64,000 nt of DNA from JACKNG01 sp050184115. Lineage in GTDB: Bacteria; Pseudomonadota; Gammaproteobacteria; Ga0077536. The notes below the pieces were generated by a model. That model worked only from the letters and a program-made list of their open reading frames with translations. It had not been told where the DNA came from and ran no database searches. The DNA is taken from the NCBI GenBank assembly GCA_050184115.1, contig JBFXAQ010000001.1, positions 1,271,892 to 1,335,891 on the forward strand, read 5' to 3'. The position numbers were made by a program, and so were the translations under genes. Every line of letters starts with the position of its first letter. The first letter of the stretch is position 1. Of the stretch, positions 26,883-35,871 are shown in pieces.

Positions 26883-28655
26883 ATGACACCAGGCAACCCG
26901 AACCCGCTGGTGCTGGGCATCTGCGATTCGCACGATGCCGGGGTGGCCGTAGTCCGCGGGAACGAGGTACTTGCCGCGATCAACGAAGAGCGCCTCACGC
27001 GCCGGAAGATGGCCGCCGGAATCCCGTATGCCGCGCTCGAAGCGATCTGGGCGCTCGCGGGGGTGAGCCCCACCGACGTCGACGTTGTGGCTCTCGCCGG
27101 GTTATCGGCAGCGGGCGCCAGGATTCCCCTCAACAACGATTTCTGCGCGGACGACGGCAGCGCGCTGCCGCAGAAGTCACTGGCCGAGGCCTTGGACCGC
27201 GTACCGGGCGGCGGCTACCTGATGAGCCGGTTCGCCGCCCATCCGGGTTATCAAGCCATGCTGGAGCGGCGGGCGCGGCAGCGCGTAGAGGAACTCGGTC
27301 GCCTGCTCGCGGATCTCGAAGTGCATGCGCCGATCAAGACTTACGAGCATCACGACTGCCATGCTGCATCGGCCTACTGGGCTGGCGGACATGCCGATGC
27401 TCTCGTGGTGACCAACGACGGCTTCGGCGACGCCCTGTGCAGCAAGGTGCAGACGTGGTCGGACGAACGGCGCGGCCTGCACACCCTGCATGCCACCTCG
27501 TTCTACGATTCGCTCGGCGTCTACTATAACTTCGCGACCTTGTTGTGCGGATTTCGCAAGGCGCACCATGCCGGCAAGACCACCGGACTCGCCGCCTACG
27601 GGGATCCGTCCGGCACGCGGGCCGTGTTCGCTGACCTGCTGCAGTGGGATGAACGGCGGGGGCAGTACCGAAACCGCGGTGGCGTGTTCGCCAATTGCCT
27701 GCGCACCCTGCGTGAACGCCTCGCGGGCTTTTCGCGTGAAGACATCGCAGCCGGCGTACAGGCGCATCTGGAGGAGGTCCTGTGCTCGATGGTCGCGCAC
27801 TTCCTCGCCCGCACCGGCCGCCGACACCTCGTGCTGGCGGGCGGTGTGCACGCCAACGTCAAGGCCAACCAGCGCATCGCGGCGCTACCCGGGATCGACG
27901 AGATGTTCGTGTTCCCGGGCATGGGCGACGGTGGATTGGCCGTAGGCGCGGCCTATCTTGCCGCACAGGCCTGTGCTGGCTCGGTGTTGCCACCAAGGCG
28001 GCTACCGGATGTCTATCTCGGCACGGCCTACGACGAACAGCAGATGGCGGACGCCCTCGCAGCCGCGAGTTGCGTAGCCGAGCGGCCGGCGGACATGGCA
28101 AGGGCGGTGGCGGCTGAACTCGCAGCAAACCGCATCGTCGCGCGTTGCAGCGGGCGCATGGAATTCGGCCCGCGCGCGCTCGGCAATCGTTCGATTCTCT
28201 ATCCGGCGGATCGCGCCGAGGTCAACGGCTGGCTGAACAAGCAGTTGCATCGCACCGAGTTCATGCCGTTCGCGCCGGTGATGCGTACTGAAGATGCGGC
28301 GAATCTGCTGGTCGGCTACGACGACCGTACGGCGTACACGGCCCAGTTCATGACGGTTACCTACGACGTGACGCGGCGTTGCCGTGAGGAGGCGCCAGCC
28401 GTCGTCCACATCGACGGTACCGCGCGACCGCAGGTGATCGAACGGTCGGTCAACCCCGAGTACCACGACATCCTCACCGCCTACCACGCGCTGAGCGGTC
28501 TCAGCGTGCTGGTCAACACGAGCTTCAACATGCACGAAGAGCCGATCGTGTGTACGCCGGAAGATGCAATCAAGGCGTTCTTCGACAGCGGTCTGGATGT
28601 GCTCGCGCTGGGACCGTTCCTGCTGCGCAACCCGCGTGCTGAACGTGGCAGCTGA
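26883..28655 (+). CDS. Carbamoyltransferase, NodU/CmcH family
   Basis: A 590-residue enzyme transferring carbamoyl from carbamoyl phosphate to a sugar hydroxyl. The N-terminal Kae1-like domain begins VLGICDSHDAGVAVV and has HHDCHAASAYW (residues 156-166), whose histidines bind metal. The C-terminal YrdC-like half contains RMEFGPRALGNRS near residue 425 and VNTSFNMHEEPIV near 545, both family hallmarks. It stands 126 bp after the radical SAM gene, a gap with no recognisable signal. It probably O-carbamoylates a residue of the surface polysaccharide. Confidence 0.92.
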   Translation: MTPGNPNPLVLGICDSHDAGVAVVRGNEVLAAINEERLTRRKMAAGIPYAALEAIWALAGVSPTDVDVVALAGLSAAGARIPLNNDFCADDGSALPQKSLAEALDRVPGGGYLMSRFAAHPGYQAMLERRARQRVEELGRLLADLEVHAPIKTYEHHDCHAASAYWAGGHADALVVTNDGFGDALCSKVQTWSDERRGLHTLHATSFYDSLGVYYNFATLLCGFRKAHHAGKTTGLAAYGDPSGTRAVFADLLQWDERRGQYRNRGGVFANCLRTLRERLAGFSREDIAAGVQAHLEEVLCSMVAHFLARTGRRHLVLAGGVHANVKANQRIAALPGIDEMFVFPGMGDGGLAVGAAYLAAQACAGSVLPPRRLPDVYLGTAYDEQQMADALAAASCVAERPADMARAVAAELAANRIVARCSGRMEFGPRALGNRSILYPADRAEVNGWLNKQLHRTEFMPFAPVMRTEDAANLLVGYDDRTAYTAQFMTVTYDVTRRCREEAPAVVHIDGTARPQVIERSVNPEYHDILTAYHALSGLSVLVNTSFNMHEEPIVCTPEDAIKAFFDSGLDVLALGPFLLRNPRAERGS

Positions 28656-28700
28656 GGCTTGGAGCGCCGCGGGCCGCGCGTTAACATCGCCTTCGCGGGT

Positions 28701-28717
28701 GCCGGCGGGCGGCCGGC
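28701..28717. other. Short G+C hairpin upstream of fkbM-like gene
   Basis: GCCGGC, five bases, GCCGGC can fold into a 6-bp stem in the 108-bp gap 28656-28763. In this G+C-rich background such a structure may be fortuitous. Confidence 0.2.
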
Positions 28718-28763
28718 GACGGACGGTGCGCACGCCCACGAATGAGAATGGTTGGATGCATCC

Positions 28764-29774
28764 ATGACGGCACTTGGCAGCTACCTGACGACCTATCTCG
28801 GCACCGATCGGCTCGCCTGCATGGACGTCGGCGCAGCTGGCGGCGTGCACGGCTTGTGGCGACCGTACGGCGAAGTCATCGAGGTCGATGCGTTCGAGCC
28901 AAATGCAGCGGCCTGTGCTTACGCTGCTGAGCACAGCGAGCCGTACGTGAAGTGGTTTCCCGTCGCGCTTGGCGGCCACACCGGAACGCAGAAGTTCTAC
29001 GTCCTCAACGCCCCCTCGGGGTCGTCGTTCTATCCGCCCAACGACGACGAGCAGCGCTTCTTCAACGACAGCCACTACCGCGGAATCGACCGTGTCGTCG
29101 ACATCGAAACCATTACCGTGGCGGATTTCCTGCGGCAGCACGCACGGCCGGCGCCGAACCTTCTCAAGCTCGATACGCAAGGCAGTGAGCTCGACATCCT
29201 TCGTACACTCGATGATGAGCACTGGGACGCCGTGCTGACCATCGAGGTCGAGGTCGAGTTCATCGAACTCTATCGCGGACAACCGTTGTTTCGCGATGTA
29301 GATGACTACTTGCGTGAACGCGGCATGCTGTTGTTCGATCTGCGTACGGCACGCGAATATTGTTCTGCGCACGACACCACGGGGTACTACACGCGCAAGC
29401 ATCTCAATTTCGCGGTCGGGCGCAATGACCTCAGCGCTCGTCTGTACGCCGGCGACGCGCTTTATGTTCGTGATTTCATCACGCGCCCGGTAAGCGATCG
29501 CGGGCTGCTACTAAAGCTCGTCGCGGCGATGATGATCTACTCCTTTTTCGACTACGCTCTGTACCTGGTCGACGACGGCCACGCGCGAGGCATCCTCGGC
29601 GCTTCCGAGCATGCCACCCTAATGAATGAAATCGTGACCTGCGCGCCACGCCCGCGTACCTGGGAACGAGCCGATGAAATCGGCGACAAGGCGCGGCGCC
29701 TGATGGCCAGCCATCGGGTCGACGACACCACTTACCAGGCATTCTGGATGATACGAAATTGGCCGAACCAGTAG
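28764..29774 (+). CDS. FkbM family methyltransferase (first copy)
   Basis: A 336-residue SAM-dependent methyltransferase. The SAM site is MDVGAAGGVHGLW near residue 20, with the acidic VDAFEPNAAAC following. LLKLDTQGSELDIL near residue 137 is the hallmark FkbM motif (Asp, Gly, Glu). The C-terminal 100 residues extend beyond the minimal domain. It probably O-methylates a sugar hydroxyl. A TTG four codons upstream is an alternative start. Its end overlaps the next gene by 16 bases. Confidence 0.86.
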   Translation: MTALGSYLTTYLGTDRLACMDVGAAGGVHGLWRPYGEVIEVDAFEPNAAACAYAAEHSEPYVKWFPVALGGHTGTQKFYVLNAPSGSSFYPPNDDEQRFFNDSHYRGIDRVVDIETITVADFLRQHARPAPNLLKLDTQGSELDILRTLDDEHWDAVLTIEVEVEFIELYRGQPLFRDVDDYLRERGMLLFDLRTAREYCSAHDTTGYYTRKHLNFAVGRNDLSARLYAGDALYVRDFITRPVSDRGLLLKLVAAMMIYSFFDYALYLVDDGHARGILGASEHATLMNEIVTCAPRPRTWERADEIGDKARRLMASHRVDDTTYQAFWMIRNWPNQ

Positions 29775-30718
29775 CGCCTTCCGCCGCCGCGTTGGATGCC
29801 GACATGGAGGTGCCGACGCGTGACGAGATCGCGGCGCCCGATAGGTTGGTCACCTACCCGGTGCGCCTGGGTGTTCTCGTCGTCGCCGATCGAGCGTTCC
29901 GCGCGGGAGATATCGAGGGCGCTCGTACGGCGTGGGAGCGGAACGCCGAACGATCGCCTGCCTGTGCCTGCAATGCGGCCGTGCTGTACTGCCTGACGGG
30001 GCGTGGTCCAGACGGTGTCGACCGCGCGCTGCAATTGCTCACTTCCGCGGCCGAACGCGACGCCACAGCCATGACCAATCTCGCCGGCCTGCTGTTGCGA
30101 CACCGCGGTGATGCGGAAGCTTCCGCGCGCTGGCTCGAGCGTGCGCTTGCTGCAGGCGATGTCCTCGCGCGTTGCGGCGCGGTGTCAGGGGCCACACCGG
30201 AGGCGGCTGCGGGTGGCCATCCAGTCGTCGTCAATCTTCGTGGGTGCCTCGCTTATGCGCGTGGCGACCTGGCGCTGGCCGGGTCCGAATTCGCGCGTGC
30301 AGCGGCGTCAGGCTACCCACCGGCCTTGTACCGCCTGGGCGGGTGCCATCTGCGTGGCGATGGCCGCCGTTACGATGTCGCGGCCGGACGCGCACTGGTC
30401 ACGCGGGCGGCCGCCGCAGGCTACGGCCATGCACAGCGCCTTCTCGCACGTTGCCACCTGGCCGGTACCGCTGGCTATGCGCTCGACGCCGAGCGCGGTC
30501 TGGCCTACCTGGGCGCGTGTCGCAGCGAGTGGGAGTCCGTCGACGCTGACGCCCATGACACCCTGATGGACCGCATGCCGCTTGCGCGCCTTGTCGCAGC
30601 GCAACGTCTCGGGGGTGCGCTCGAACTCCAGGCGCTCTACGGCGGCGCCGCGTGGTACATGACCGCTGCGCGACCTGCCTGGCGTCGCTGGTTGGGAGCC
30701 ATGCTGGGCGTGGCCTGA
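29759..30718 (+). CDS. Sel1/TPR-like repeat protein
   Basis: A 319-residue helical protein with repeated short helix pairs: ADRAFRAGDIEGARTAWERNAE near 43, ALQLLTSAAERDATAMTNLA near 90, then ASGYPPALYRLGGCHLRGDG, YDVAAGRALVTRAAAAGYGHAQ and LAGTAGYALDAERGLAYL, the last resembling Sel1 repeats. No signal peptide is evident. It starts with TTG inside the end of the fkbM-like gene (16-base overlap), suggesting coupling. Such proteins act as scaffolds; its partner is unknown. A later ATG at 29804 is an alternative start. Confidence 0.65.
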   Translation: MAEPVAPSAAALDADMEVPTRDEIAAPDRLVTYPVRLGVLVVADRAFRAGDIEGARTAWERNAERSPACACNAAVLYCLTGRGPDGVDRALQLLTSAAERDATAMTNLAGLLLRHRGDAEASARWLERALAAGDVLARCGAVSGATPEAAAGGHPVVVNLRGCLAYARGDLALAGSEFARAAASGYPPALYRLGGCHLRGDGRRYDVAAGRALVTRAAAAGYGHAQRLLARCHLAGTAGYALDAERGLAYLGACRSEWESVDADAHDTLMDRMPLARLVAAQRLGGALELQALYGGAAWYMTAARPAWRRWLGAMLGVA

Positions 30719-30782
30719 AGTCGCCATTGCCTCATGGTCCGGTAAGGAACATCCGGAAGAATCCCGGGCTGGCTCACCGGAT

Positions 30783-32864
30783 TCAATATCCCCACATGTG
30801 TTGCAGCGCGACAGCTTGGGACGAGGTTACGGTGACCAACTGGGCGAGCAAGTCGCCAGAGCGCGATCGAATCGTCATGGCACCATAGCTGTCGTTGCCA
30901 AAGTGCTCCGGGCAGTTCGGAAATAGTTCGTCGAGCCAATGCAGTTCCCACGTGAAGGCGGCCAGGGCGTGACTGCTTTCAATCACGGCACCCTCGCGGT
31001 TGAACAGCTTGGCGCGGTAGTCGATCGTACGATCATGGCGCAGGTTGCCGCTCGCGTTCACTAACAGCACACCCGTGCGCCAGCCCTGTCGCAGTACCGC
31101 GCGTCCGTAGAGATTGGTCCCGCCGAGAACCTGGTGCCCCGGCGAAATCCAGTGCGGCATGTCCTCGACCAACAGGTCCAGGTTCCGCCAGCTGTTCTGG
31201 AACTCCGTGACATCGAAATCGCCGCTATGGCGGTGTCTCAGTACGAAATCGACGAGTGGGCGCACCGCGTTGGTCTGCGGGTCGAGATTCATGCCGGCCC
31301 AGTCCGGCGCGATCAGCAACATCGCAGCGGTCGAACGGTGCTTGGCGGCGCACGCGTCGACGAGTGCATCGGCATACATGACGCCCGGATTTTCCTGCCG
31401 GTACGTGGCGACTTCGAGCAAGTGACCGTCGGCATCGTAGGCGCGCACCAGGAATTGGCGCAGGGCGGGCCACGAGGAATCGAACGACAGGCCGAGTTCG
31501 AGGGCCGACTCGGCTTTCAGCACGGGTACCGCGTAGGGCCAGGTCAGGACGTCCTGGGCAAGGATCTCCGCGCTGCTGGCGCTGAACGGGTGAGCTGGAT
31601 TGGGAGTGTCGAGCAAGGCATGGGCGTGGCCCTGGATGTGGTTGGCGCTCAGGCAATTACCGCCGTCGGGGCGGCTACCGAAGGCATACCAAAATGGGGT
31701 CGTGTACTGGTCGAAACTGGCACCGACGAAGTCCTCGAACTCCGGCGGCCGGTCCGGCACGACTATGCTGAGTTCGTCGATACGAGCACTGCGATCCCGG
31801 CTCTGGACATAGCGCCTGCGGCCGTCGAGGCAGTTGACCTCGTCCGCGCCGTTGCGCATGTCGCGGTAATGATTGGGCAGGGTGAAAGCGACCTCGCCTG
31901 GATAAAGGCCGGAACGCGCCTGCATGAACTCAGTTCCGGCGGTGGCATGGGTGACATCGTGGGCACCGTGCAGGCTGGCGAGAGAATCTCGCCATTCGAT
32001 ATCGGCGCAGAAACGCCAGCGCATGTGCCGTCCGCCAGTCAGTTGTGGCGCGGTCACGGCGACCGCGATGGCCGCGGCGCCACGACGCTGCGGGAGATAG
32101 TCATCGAGATCGATGCGCAGCGATTCGTTCGGACGCATGACCAGCCACTTCGACACTCCGTGTGTTCCATCATAGGTCTCGAGTTCGATCAACAGTGGTT
32201 CGCGCAGGTGGAAGTACTCGTCGAAGTGGTTGAACAGGTAGGCTTGAGCGGCCTCGATCGCCGCCGGGAACGTTACCTGACCGACACAGAACTCGAAGCC
32301 CTCGGCGACCCAGAATGCTGGGCGCGCGCAGCCGCGCTGGGCCATTTCGCGCACCAGGCGGGTCCAGGTCACACGTACATCCCGGCCACCGACGACGCAG
32401 CCGTCGACATTCGCCAGGTCGAGGTCGCGCAGGCGTTGCGCGCCGGCGCCAAGGTCGCCGACATGCAGTGAGACCCAGTGCAGCGCAATGTCCGGTAACG
32501 TGGCCGCAAGCGCTGCAGCGCAGGCCGAGTGGAAGCTTGCATCGCCGCACACGGCGATGCGGCGGAGACCGCGTGCGCGTACCTCAGCCACGGCCTCGTC
32601 GAGGCTGCGGCTGATGGCGTTGCCGGGAGTCGCCGTTCCGCCCGGCGGCGATGGGTGAATGAGTCCGTAGGTACGTGCCTCGAGTGCCGCTGCCAGGCGG
32701 CTTTCCAGTACAGACAGTTCGTGGCGAATCGTGTCGATTTCGCCGGCGGTCTCGGCGCGCGCCGCGGCAATTGCCTGTACCCGGCTGTCGATGAAGTCAC
32801 ACAGGTGCTGCCGTAACGGTGCACGCAGTCGGGCAGGAATGTACTTGAGCATCGCAAGGCTCAT
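30783..32864 (-). CDS. Unrecognised 693-residue protein of the polysaccharide locus
   Basis: I do not recognise this gene. The start (MSLAMLKYIPARLRAPL) precedes a predicted coiled coil (about residues 40-62) and a Rossmann-like segment LRRIAVCGDASFHSACAAA near 98-117, followed by YLFNHFDEYFHLREPLL. The C-terminal half is rich in Trp, His and Asn with beta-strand character (WYAFGSRPDGGNCLSANHIQ). No signal peptide or membrane helix is seen. It is a lone minus-strand gene between two plus-strand units, with 159 bp to the divergent pseG fusion. A glycan-modifying or glycan-binding role is only contextual. Confidence 0.75.
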   Translation of the reverse strand: MSLAMLKYIPARLRAPLRQHLCDFIDSRVQAIAAARAETAGEIDTIRHELSVLESRLAAALEARTYGLIHPSPPGGTATPGNAISRSLDEAVAEVRARGLRRIAVCGDASFHSACAAALAATLPDIALHWVSLHVGDLGAGAQRLRDLDLANVDGCVVGGRDVRVTWTRLVREMAQRGCARPAFWVAEGFEFCVGQVTFPAAIEAAQAYLFNHFDEYFHLREPLLIELETYDGTHGVSKWLVMRPNESLRIDLDDYLPQRRGAAAIAVAVTAPQLTGGRHMRWRFCADIEWRDSLASLHGAHDVTHATAGTEFMQARSGLYPGEVAFTLPNHYRDMRNGADEVNCLDGRRRYVQSRDRSARIDELSIVVPDRPPEFEDFVGASFDQYTTPFWYAFGSRPDGGNCLSANHIQGHAHALLDTPNPAHPFSASSAEILAQDVLTWPYAVPVLKAESALELGLSFDSSWPALRQFLVRAYDADGHLLEVATYRQENPGVMYADALVDACAAKHRSTAAMLLIAPDWAGMNLDPQTNAVRPLVDFVLRHRHSGDFDVTEFQNSWRNLDLLVEDMPHWISPGHQVLGGTNLYGRAVLRQGWRTGVLLVNASGNLRHDRTIDYRAKLFNREGAVIESSHALAAFTWELHWLDELFPNCPEHFGNDSYGAMTIRSRSGDLLAQLVTVTSSQAVALQHMWGY

Positions 32865-33023
32865 CTGGATTCGGAAGCGCGAGGACGTTAGCCCAATTGG
32901 TTCGTGGGCGCCAGACCGGGAAAACCCGTAGGGTGGCGGCTGTGCGACCGTGACGCTGCACGGGGGCGCACGGCCGGCTACACTGCATCGCCTGCGAATC
33001 CCACTGCGAGCGACTCAATTCCC

Positions 33024-34565
33024 GTGATTCCCACAACTGGCTGCGCCAAGCCCCATGTCGTGTTCCGGCTCGATGCCAATGCCCGCATTGGCGGCGGTCA
33101 CGCCATGCGATGCCGGGCACTGGCCGATACCCTGGTGAACGCGGGTGCGCGGATTTCACTGGCGGCAGACGCGGATACCTTCGCCTGCGCGGACTTCATG
33201 CGACCAGGGATGGAATCATTGCAGCTCGACGTCGCCGACGGCGCAGCCGAGATCGCGCAGATGCGGGCGCGCTGGCCAGCCGGTTGTGACTGGCTGGTCC
33301 TGGATCATTATGGTCGTGGGCGGGATTTCGAGCAGGCGGCAGCGGGCTGGGCTCGGCAGCGCCTGGTGGTCGACGACCTCTGCGCACGTGACCACGATTG
33401 CGAAATCATCTGCGACCAGACCCCCGGTCGCCGTGCCCGCGACTACCTGCCGTGGGCGTCGGCGCCTACAAAGGTGCTCGCCGGCGCGCGTTACGCATTG
33501 CTGCGGGAGTCGATCGTGGCAGCGCGGAGGCGTCCCGGCCACGATGCCAGCGTACGTCGGCAAGGGCCGCCGCGCATTGTCGTCAGCTACGGCCTGACCG
33601 ACATCCGTGGTCTCGCAATGACCACCCTCGACGGCCTTGCCGCTGCCGGCTTCGCTGGCCGGGTCGACGTCCTCATCGGTCGCGGCGCGGAGACGTTGCC
33701 GGACTTGCAGACCCGCGTCGCGGCCACCGAGCTCGATGTCCATCTCGCGATCGACAGTCCGCGCTACGCGGAGCTCGTCGCCGCTGCGGACATCGCCCTC
33801 AGCGCGGCGGGCGTATCCTGCCTCGAATTGTGCTGCCTCGGCGTGCCAATGTTGCTCGCCGTCGTCGCCGACAACCAACAGGCGAATGCCGAGGGACTCG
33901 TCGCGGCCGGTGCGGCACGCAGCCTCGGCGGATGGCAGGACATCAGTTCCGCCGGCATCGCCGCAGCAGTGACGTCGTTGCTCGCTGATGCCGATGCACG
34001 TCGGCTGATGGCGGACAGCGGGCTCAATCTCGTCGATGGCCGCGGCGCGGCACGCGTCGCCATGGCAATGATGCCCGCACGCTCGAGTGATGGCGCCGAG
34101 GTGCTCTTGCGGCCCGCGCTGACGGACGATGTGGAACTGGTGTACCGCTGGCAGTGCCATCCGGAGACCCGGCGCTATGCGCGCAACCCGGCGGTGCCGA
34201 CGTTGTCTGAACACGTTGCGTGGATGACGCGGCGCCTCGCCATGCCACACTGTCTTTTCAGCATCGTGACGTGCGCGGGCCGCCCCGCTGGGCTCGTGCG
34301 CCTGGATGGATTGCCTGGCGCGGAAGGTGCGCCAGAGCAGTTTGAGATTTCGATCCTGGTTGCGCCGGACCACTACCGGCGCGGAATCGGTCGGGCGGCG
34401 CTCGAGTTGGCGCGGCGACTCGTGCCGGACGCCGACATCCACGCAGACGTGCTGGACGAAAACGTTGCCTCCCACCGCTTGTTCCAGTCCGCCGGCTACG
34501 CGCCGGCGGAAGGCGCGCGCGGCTACGTCCAGCGCGCGGAGGGCGGTGCCGTCAGCGCACCTTGA
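33024..34565 (+). CDS. pseG: PseG hydrolase fused to a GNAT acetyltransferase
   Basis: A 513-residue fusion. Residues 10-340 match PseG, the GT-B-like hydrolase removing UDP from UDP-2,4-diacetamido-2,4,6-trideoxy-altrose: FRLDANARIGGGHAMRC (14-30) holds the general-base histidine, and ALSAAGVSCLELCCLGVP is the MurG-like donor site. Residues from about 355 form a GNAT domain (VLLRPALTDDVELVYRWQ, then YRRGIGRAALELA for acetyl-CoA), equivalent to PseH, the 4-N-acetyltransferase. GTG at 33024 gives a PseG-like N-terminus. It is separated from the pse operon and converges on it with a 14-base 3-prime overlap. Confidence 0.88.
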   Translation: MIPTTGCAKPHVVFRLDANARIGGGHAMRCRALADTLVNAGARISLAADADTFACADFMRPGMESLQLDVADGAAEIAQMRARWPAGCDWLVLDHYGRGRDFEQAAAGWARQRLVVDDLCARDHDCEIICDQTPGRRARDYLPWASAPTKVLAGARYALLRESIVAARRRPGHDASVRRQGPPRIVVSYGLTDIRGLAMTTLDGLAAAGFAGRVDVLIGRGAETLPDLQTRVAATELDVHLAIDSPRYAELVAAADIALSAAGVSCLELCCLGVPMLLAVVADNQQANAEGLVAAGAARSLGGWQDISSAGIAAAVTSLLADADARRLMADSGLNLVDGRGAARVAMAMMPARSSDGAEVLLRPALTDDVELVYRWQCHPETRRYARNPAVPTLSEHVAWMTRRLAMPHCLFSIVTCAGRPAGLVRLDGLPGAEGAPEQFEISILVAPDHYRRGIGRAALELARRLVPDADIHADVLDENVASHRLFQSAGYAPAEGARGYVQRAEGGAVSAP

Positions 34566-35871
34566 ACAGCGGCTCCAGCGGCGCGCAGCGCAGGTACTCG
34601 TCGAAGGCGCAACGTTCTACGGCGTCGCGCAGCATGGGGAAGATCTCGTCGTAGACCGCGAGCACGCGTTCGATGTCGGCATCGTCGTGCGCGTAGCTCA
34701 GGTTGTGCGTGCCGACGGACATGATGCCGCGCGCCAGGGTTTCCTGCATCCAGAGTGTCTTGATGGTGTAGAGGCTGATGTCGCCGGCATCCTTGAAGAT
34801 CAGGAACGACCAGGTCGGGTCGCCGCCGGAGGCGAGGAACTCACCGCAGCCGTGGCGCTCGATCGCGGCCGCGACGCCGCGCTGCAACGTTTCGCCGCGC
34901 TGCCGGACCTTGGACACGACGTTCTCCTCGCGCAGCTTCTTCATCGTCGCCAGCGCGGCGGCGAGCGAGAGCGTTTCCCCGCCCATCGTGAACGAGAAGA
35001 ACACGTCCTCGAATTCGCGCATGATGTCGGCGCGGCCGGCGACCGCCGACAACGGATAGCCGTTGGCGAGCCCCTTGCCGAAGGTGGCGAGATCGGGTGT
35101 CACCCCGAACAGCTCCTGCGCGCCACCGTTGGCGAAACGGAAGCCGGTGATGGTCTCGTCGAACACCAGGACCACGCCGTGGTCGCGGCACAATTGCTTG
35201 ACGCCGGCAAGAAATCCGGGCGCCGGCTGAACTACGTTCATCGGTTCGAGGATCACGGCAGCGAACTCGCCGGGATGGGTTGCGAGCAACTGCGCCAGCG
35301 AATCGACGGAGTTGTAGGCAAAACCGTGGGTGAGCTCGCAGACCGCGCGCGGGATGCCCTTGTTGCGCGTGGTACTGCCGATGTACCAGTCCTGCCAGCC
35401 GTGGTACCCGCAGACGGCGACGCGGTCCCGACCGGTGTAGGCGCGCGCAGCGCGGATCGCACCGGAAGTCGCGTCCGAACCGTTCTTGCCGAAGCGCACC
35501 TGCTCCGCGCACGGCACCATGTCGACGATCAATTCCGCGACTTCGACTTCGAGGCGGTGCGGTAGGGAGAAGATCGTGCCCTGTTCGAGCTGGGCCCTGA
35601 CCGCGGCGCTGACGTCGGCATCGCAGTGGCCGAGGGTGACGGCGGCCAGGGCGTTGACGAAGTCGACGTACTCATTACCGTCGACGTCCCACACCCGCGA
35701 GCCTTGCGCTCGCTCGACGAAGAACGGTGCGGCGCCACGCGGGTATTGCACGTGGCTCTTGGAGAAGGTCTGCGTACCGAGCGGTATGACCTCGAGGGCG
35801 CGCGCGAGCAAGGCCTCCGATTGGGCGAACGAGCGCAGGGCGACGGCGTGGGCGGCGGTCGAATCAGTCAT
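34552..35871 (-). CDS. Class III aminotransferase, glutamate-1-semialdehyde-aminomutase-like
   Basis: A 439-residue PLP enzyme resembling HemL. FVNALAAVTLGHCD, FGKNGSDATSGAIR, the PLP-contacting VFDETITGFRF (Asp238) and the lysine Lys266 in LATFGKGLANGYP are all visible. It lies at the distal end of the pseudaminic-acid operon, 8 bases overlapping the nucleotidyltransferase gene before it, so I infer a sugar (or C3/C4 side-chain) substrate rather than tetrapyrrole synthesis. Homologues beside SpsF-like genes occur in other nonulosonic-acid and spore-coat-type loci, with undefined roles. Confidence 0.84.
   Translation of the reverse strand: MTDSTAAHAVALRSFAQSEALLARALEVIPLGTQTFSKSHVQYPRGAAPFFVERAQGSRVWDVDGNEYVDFVNALAAVTLGHCDADVSAAVRAQLEQGTIFSLPHRLEVEVAELIVDMVPCAEQVRFGKNGSDATSGAIRAARAYTGRDRVAVCGYHGWQDWYIGSTTRNKGIPRAVCELTHGFAYNSVDSLAQLLATHPGEFAAVILEPMNVVQPAPGFLAGVKQLCRDHGVVLVFDETITGFRFANGGAQELFGVTPDLATFGKGLANGYPLSAVAGRADIMREFEDVFFSFTMGGETLSLAAALATMKKLREENVVSKVRQRGETLQRGVAAAIERHGCGEFLASGGDPTWSFLIFKDAGDISLYTIKTLWMQETLARGIMSVGTHNLSYAHDDADIERVLAVYDEIFPMLRDAVERCAFDEYLRCAPLEPLFKVR

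Noticed and set aside
31134..32471. A 445-codon plus-strand frame opposite the 693-residue gene
   Set aside because: The minus-strand protein has balanced composition with many aromatic residues and a sensible start; the plus frame is Val/Arg/Gln-rich like other antisense shadows here.
34552..35871. hemL (glutamate-1-semialdehyde aminomutase for haem synthesis)
   Set aside because: The fold and PLP site fit the class, but the operon context is sugar biosynthesis and no other tetrapyrrole gene is near.
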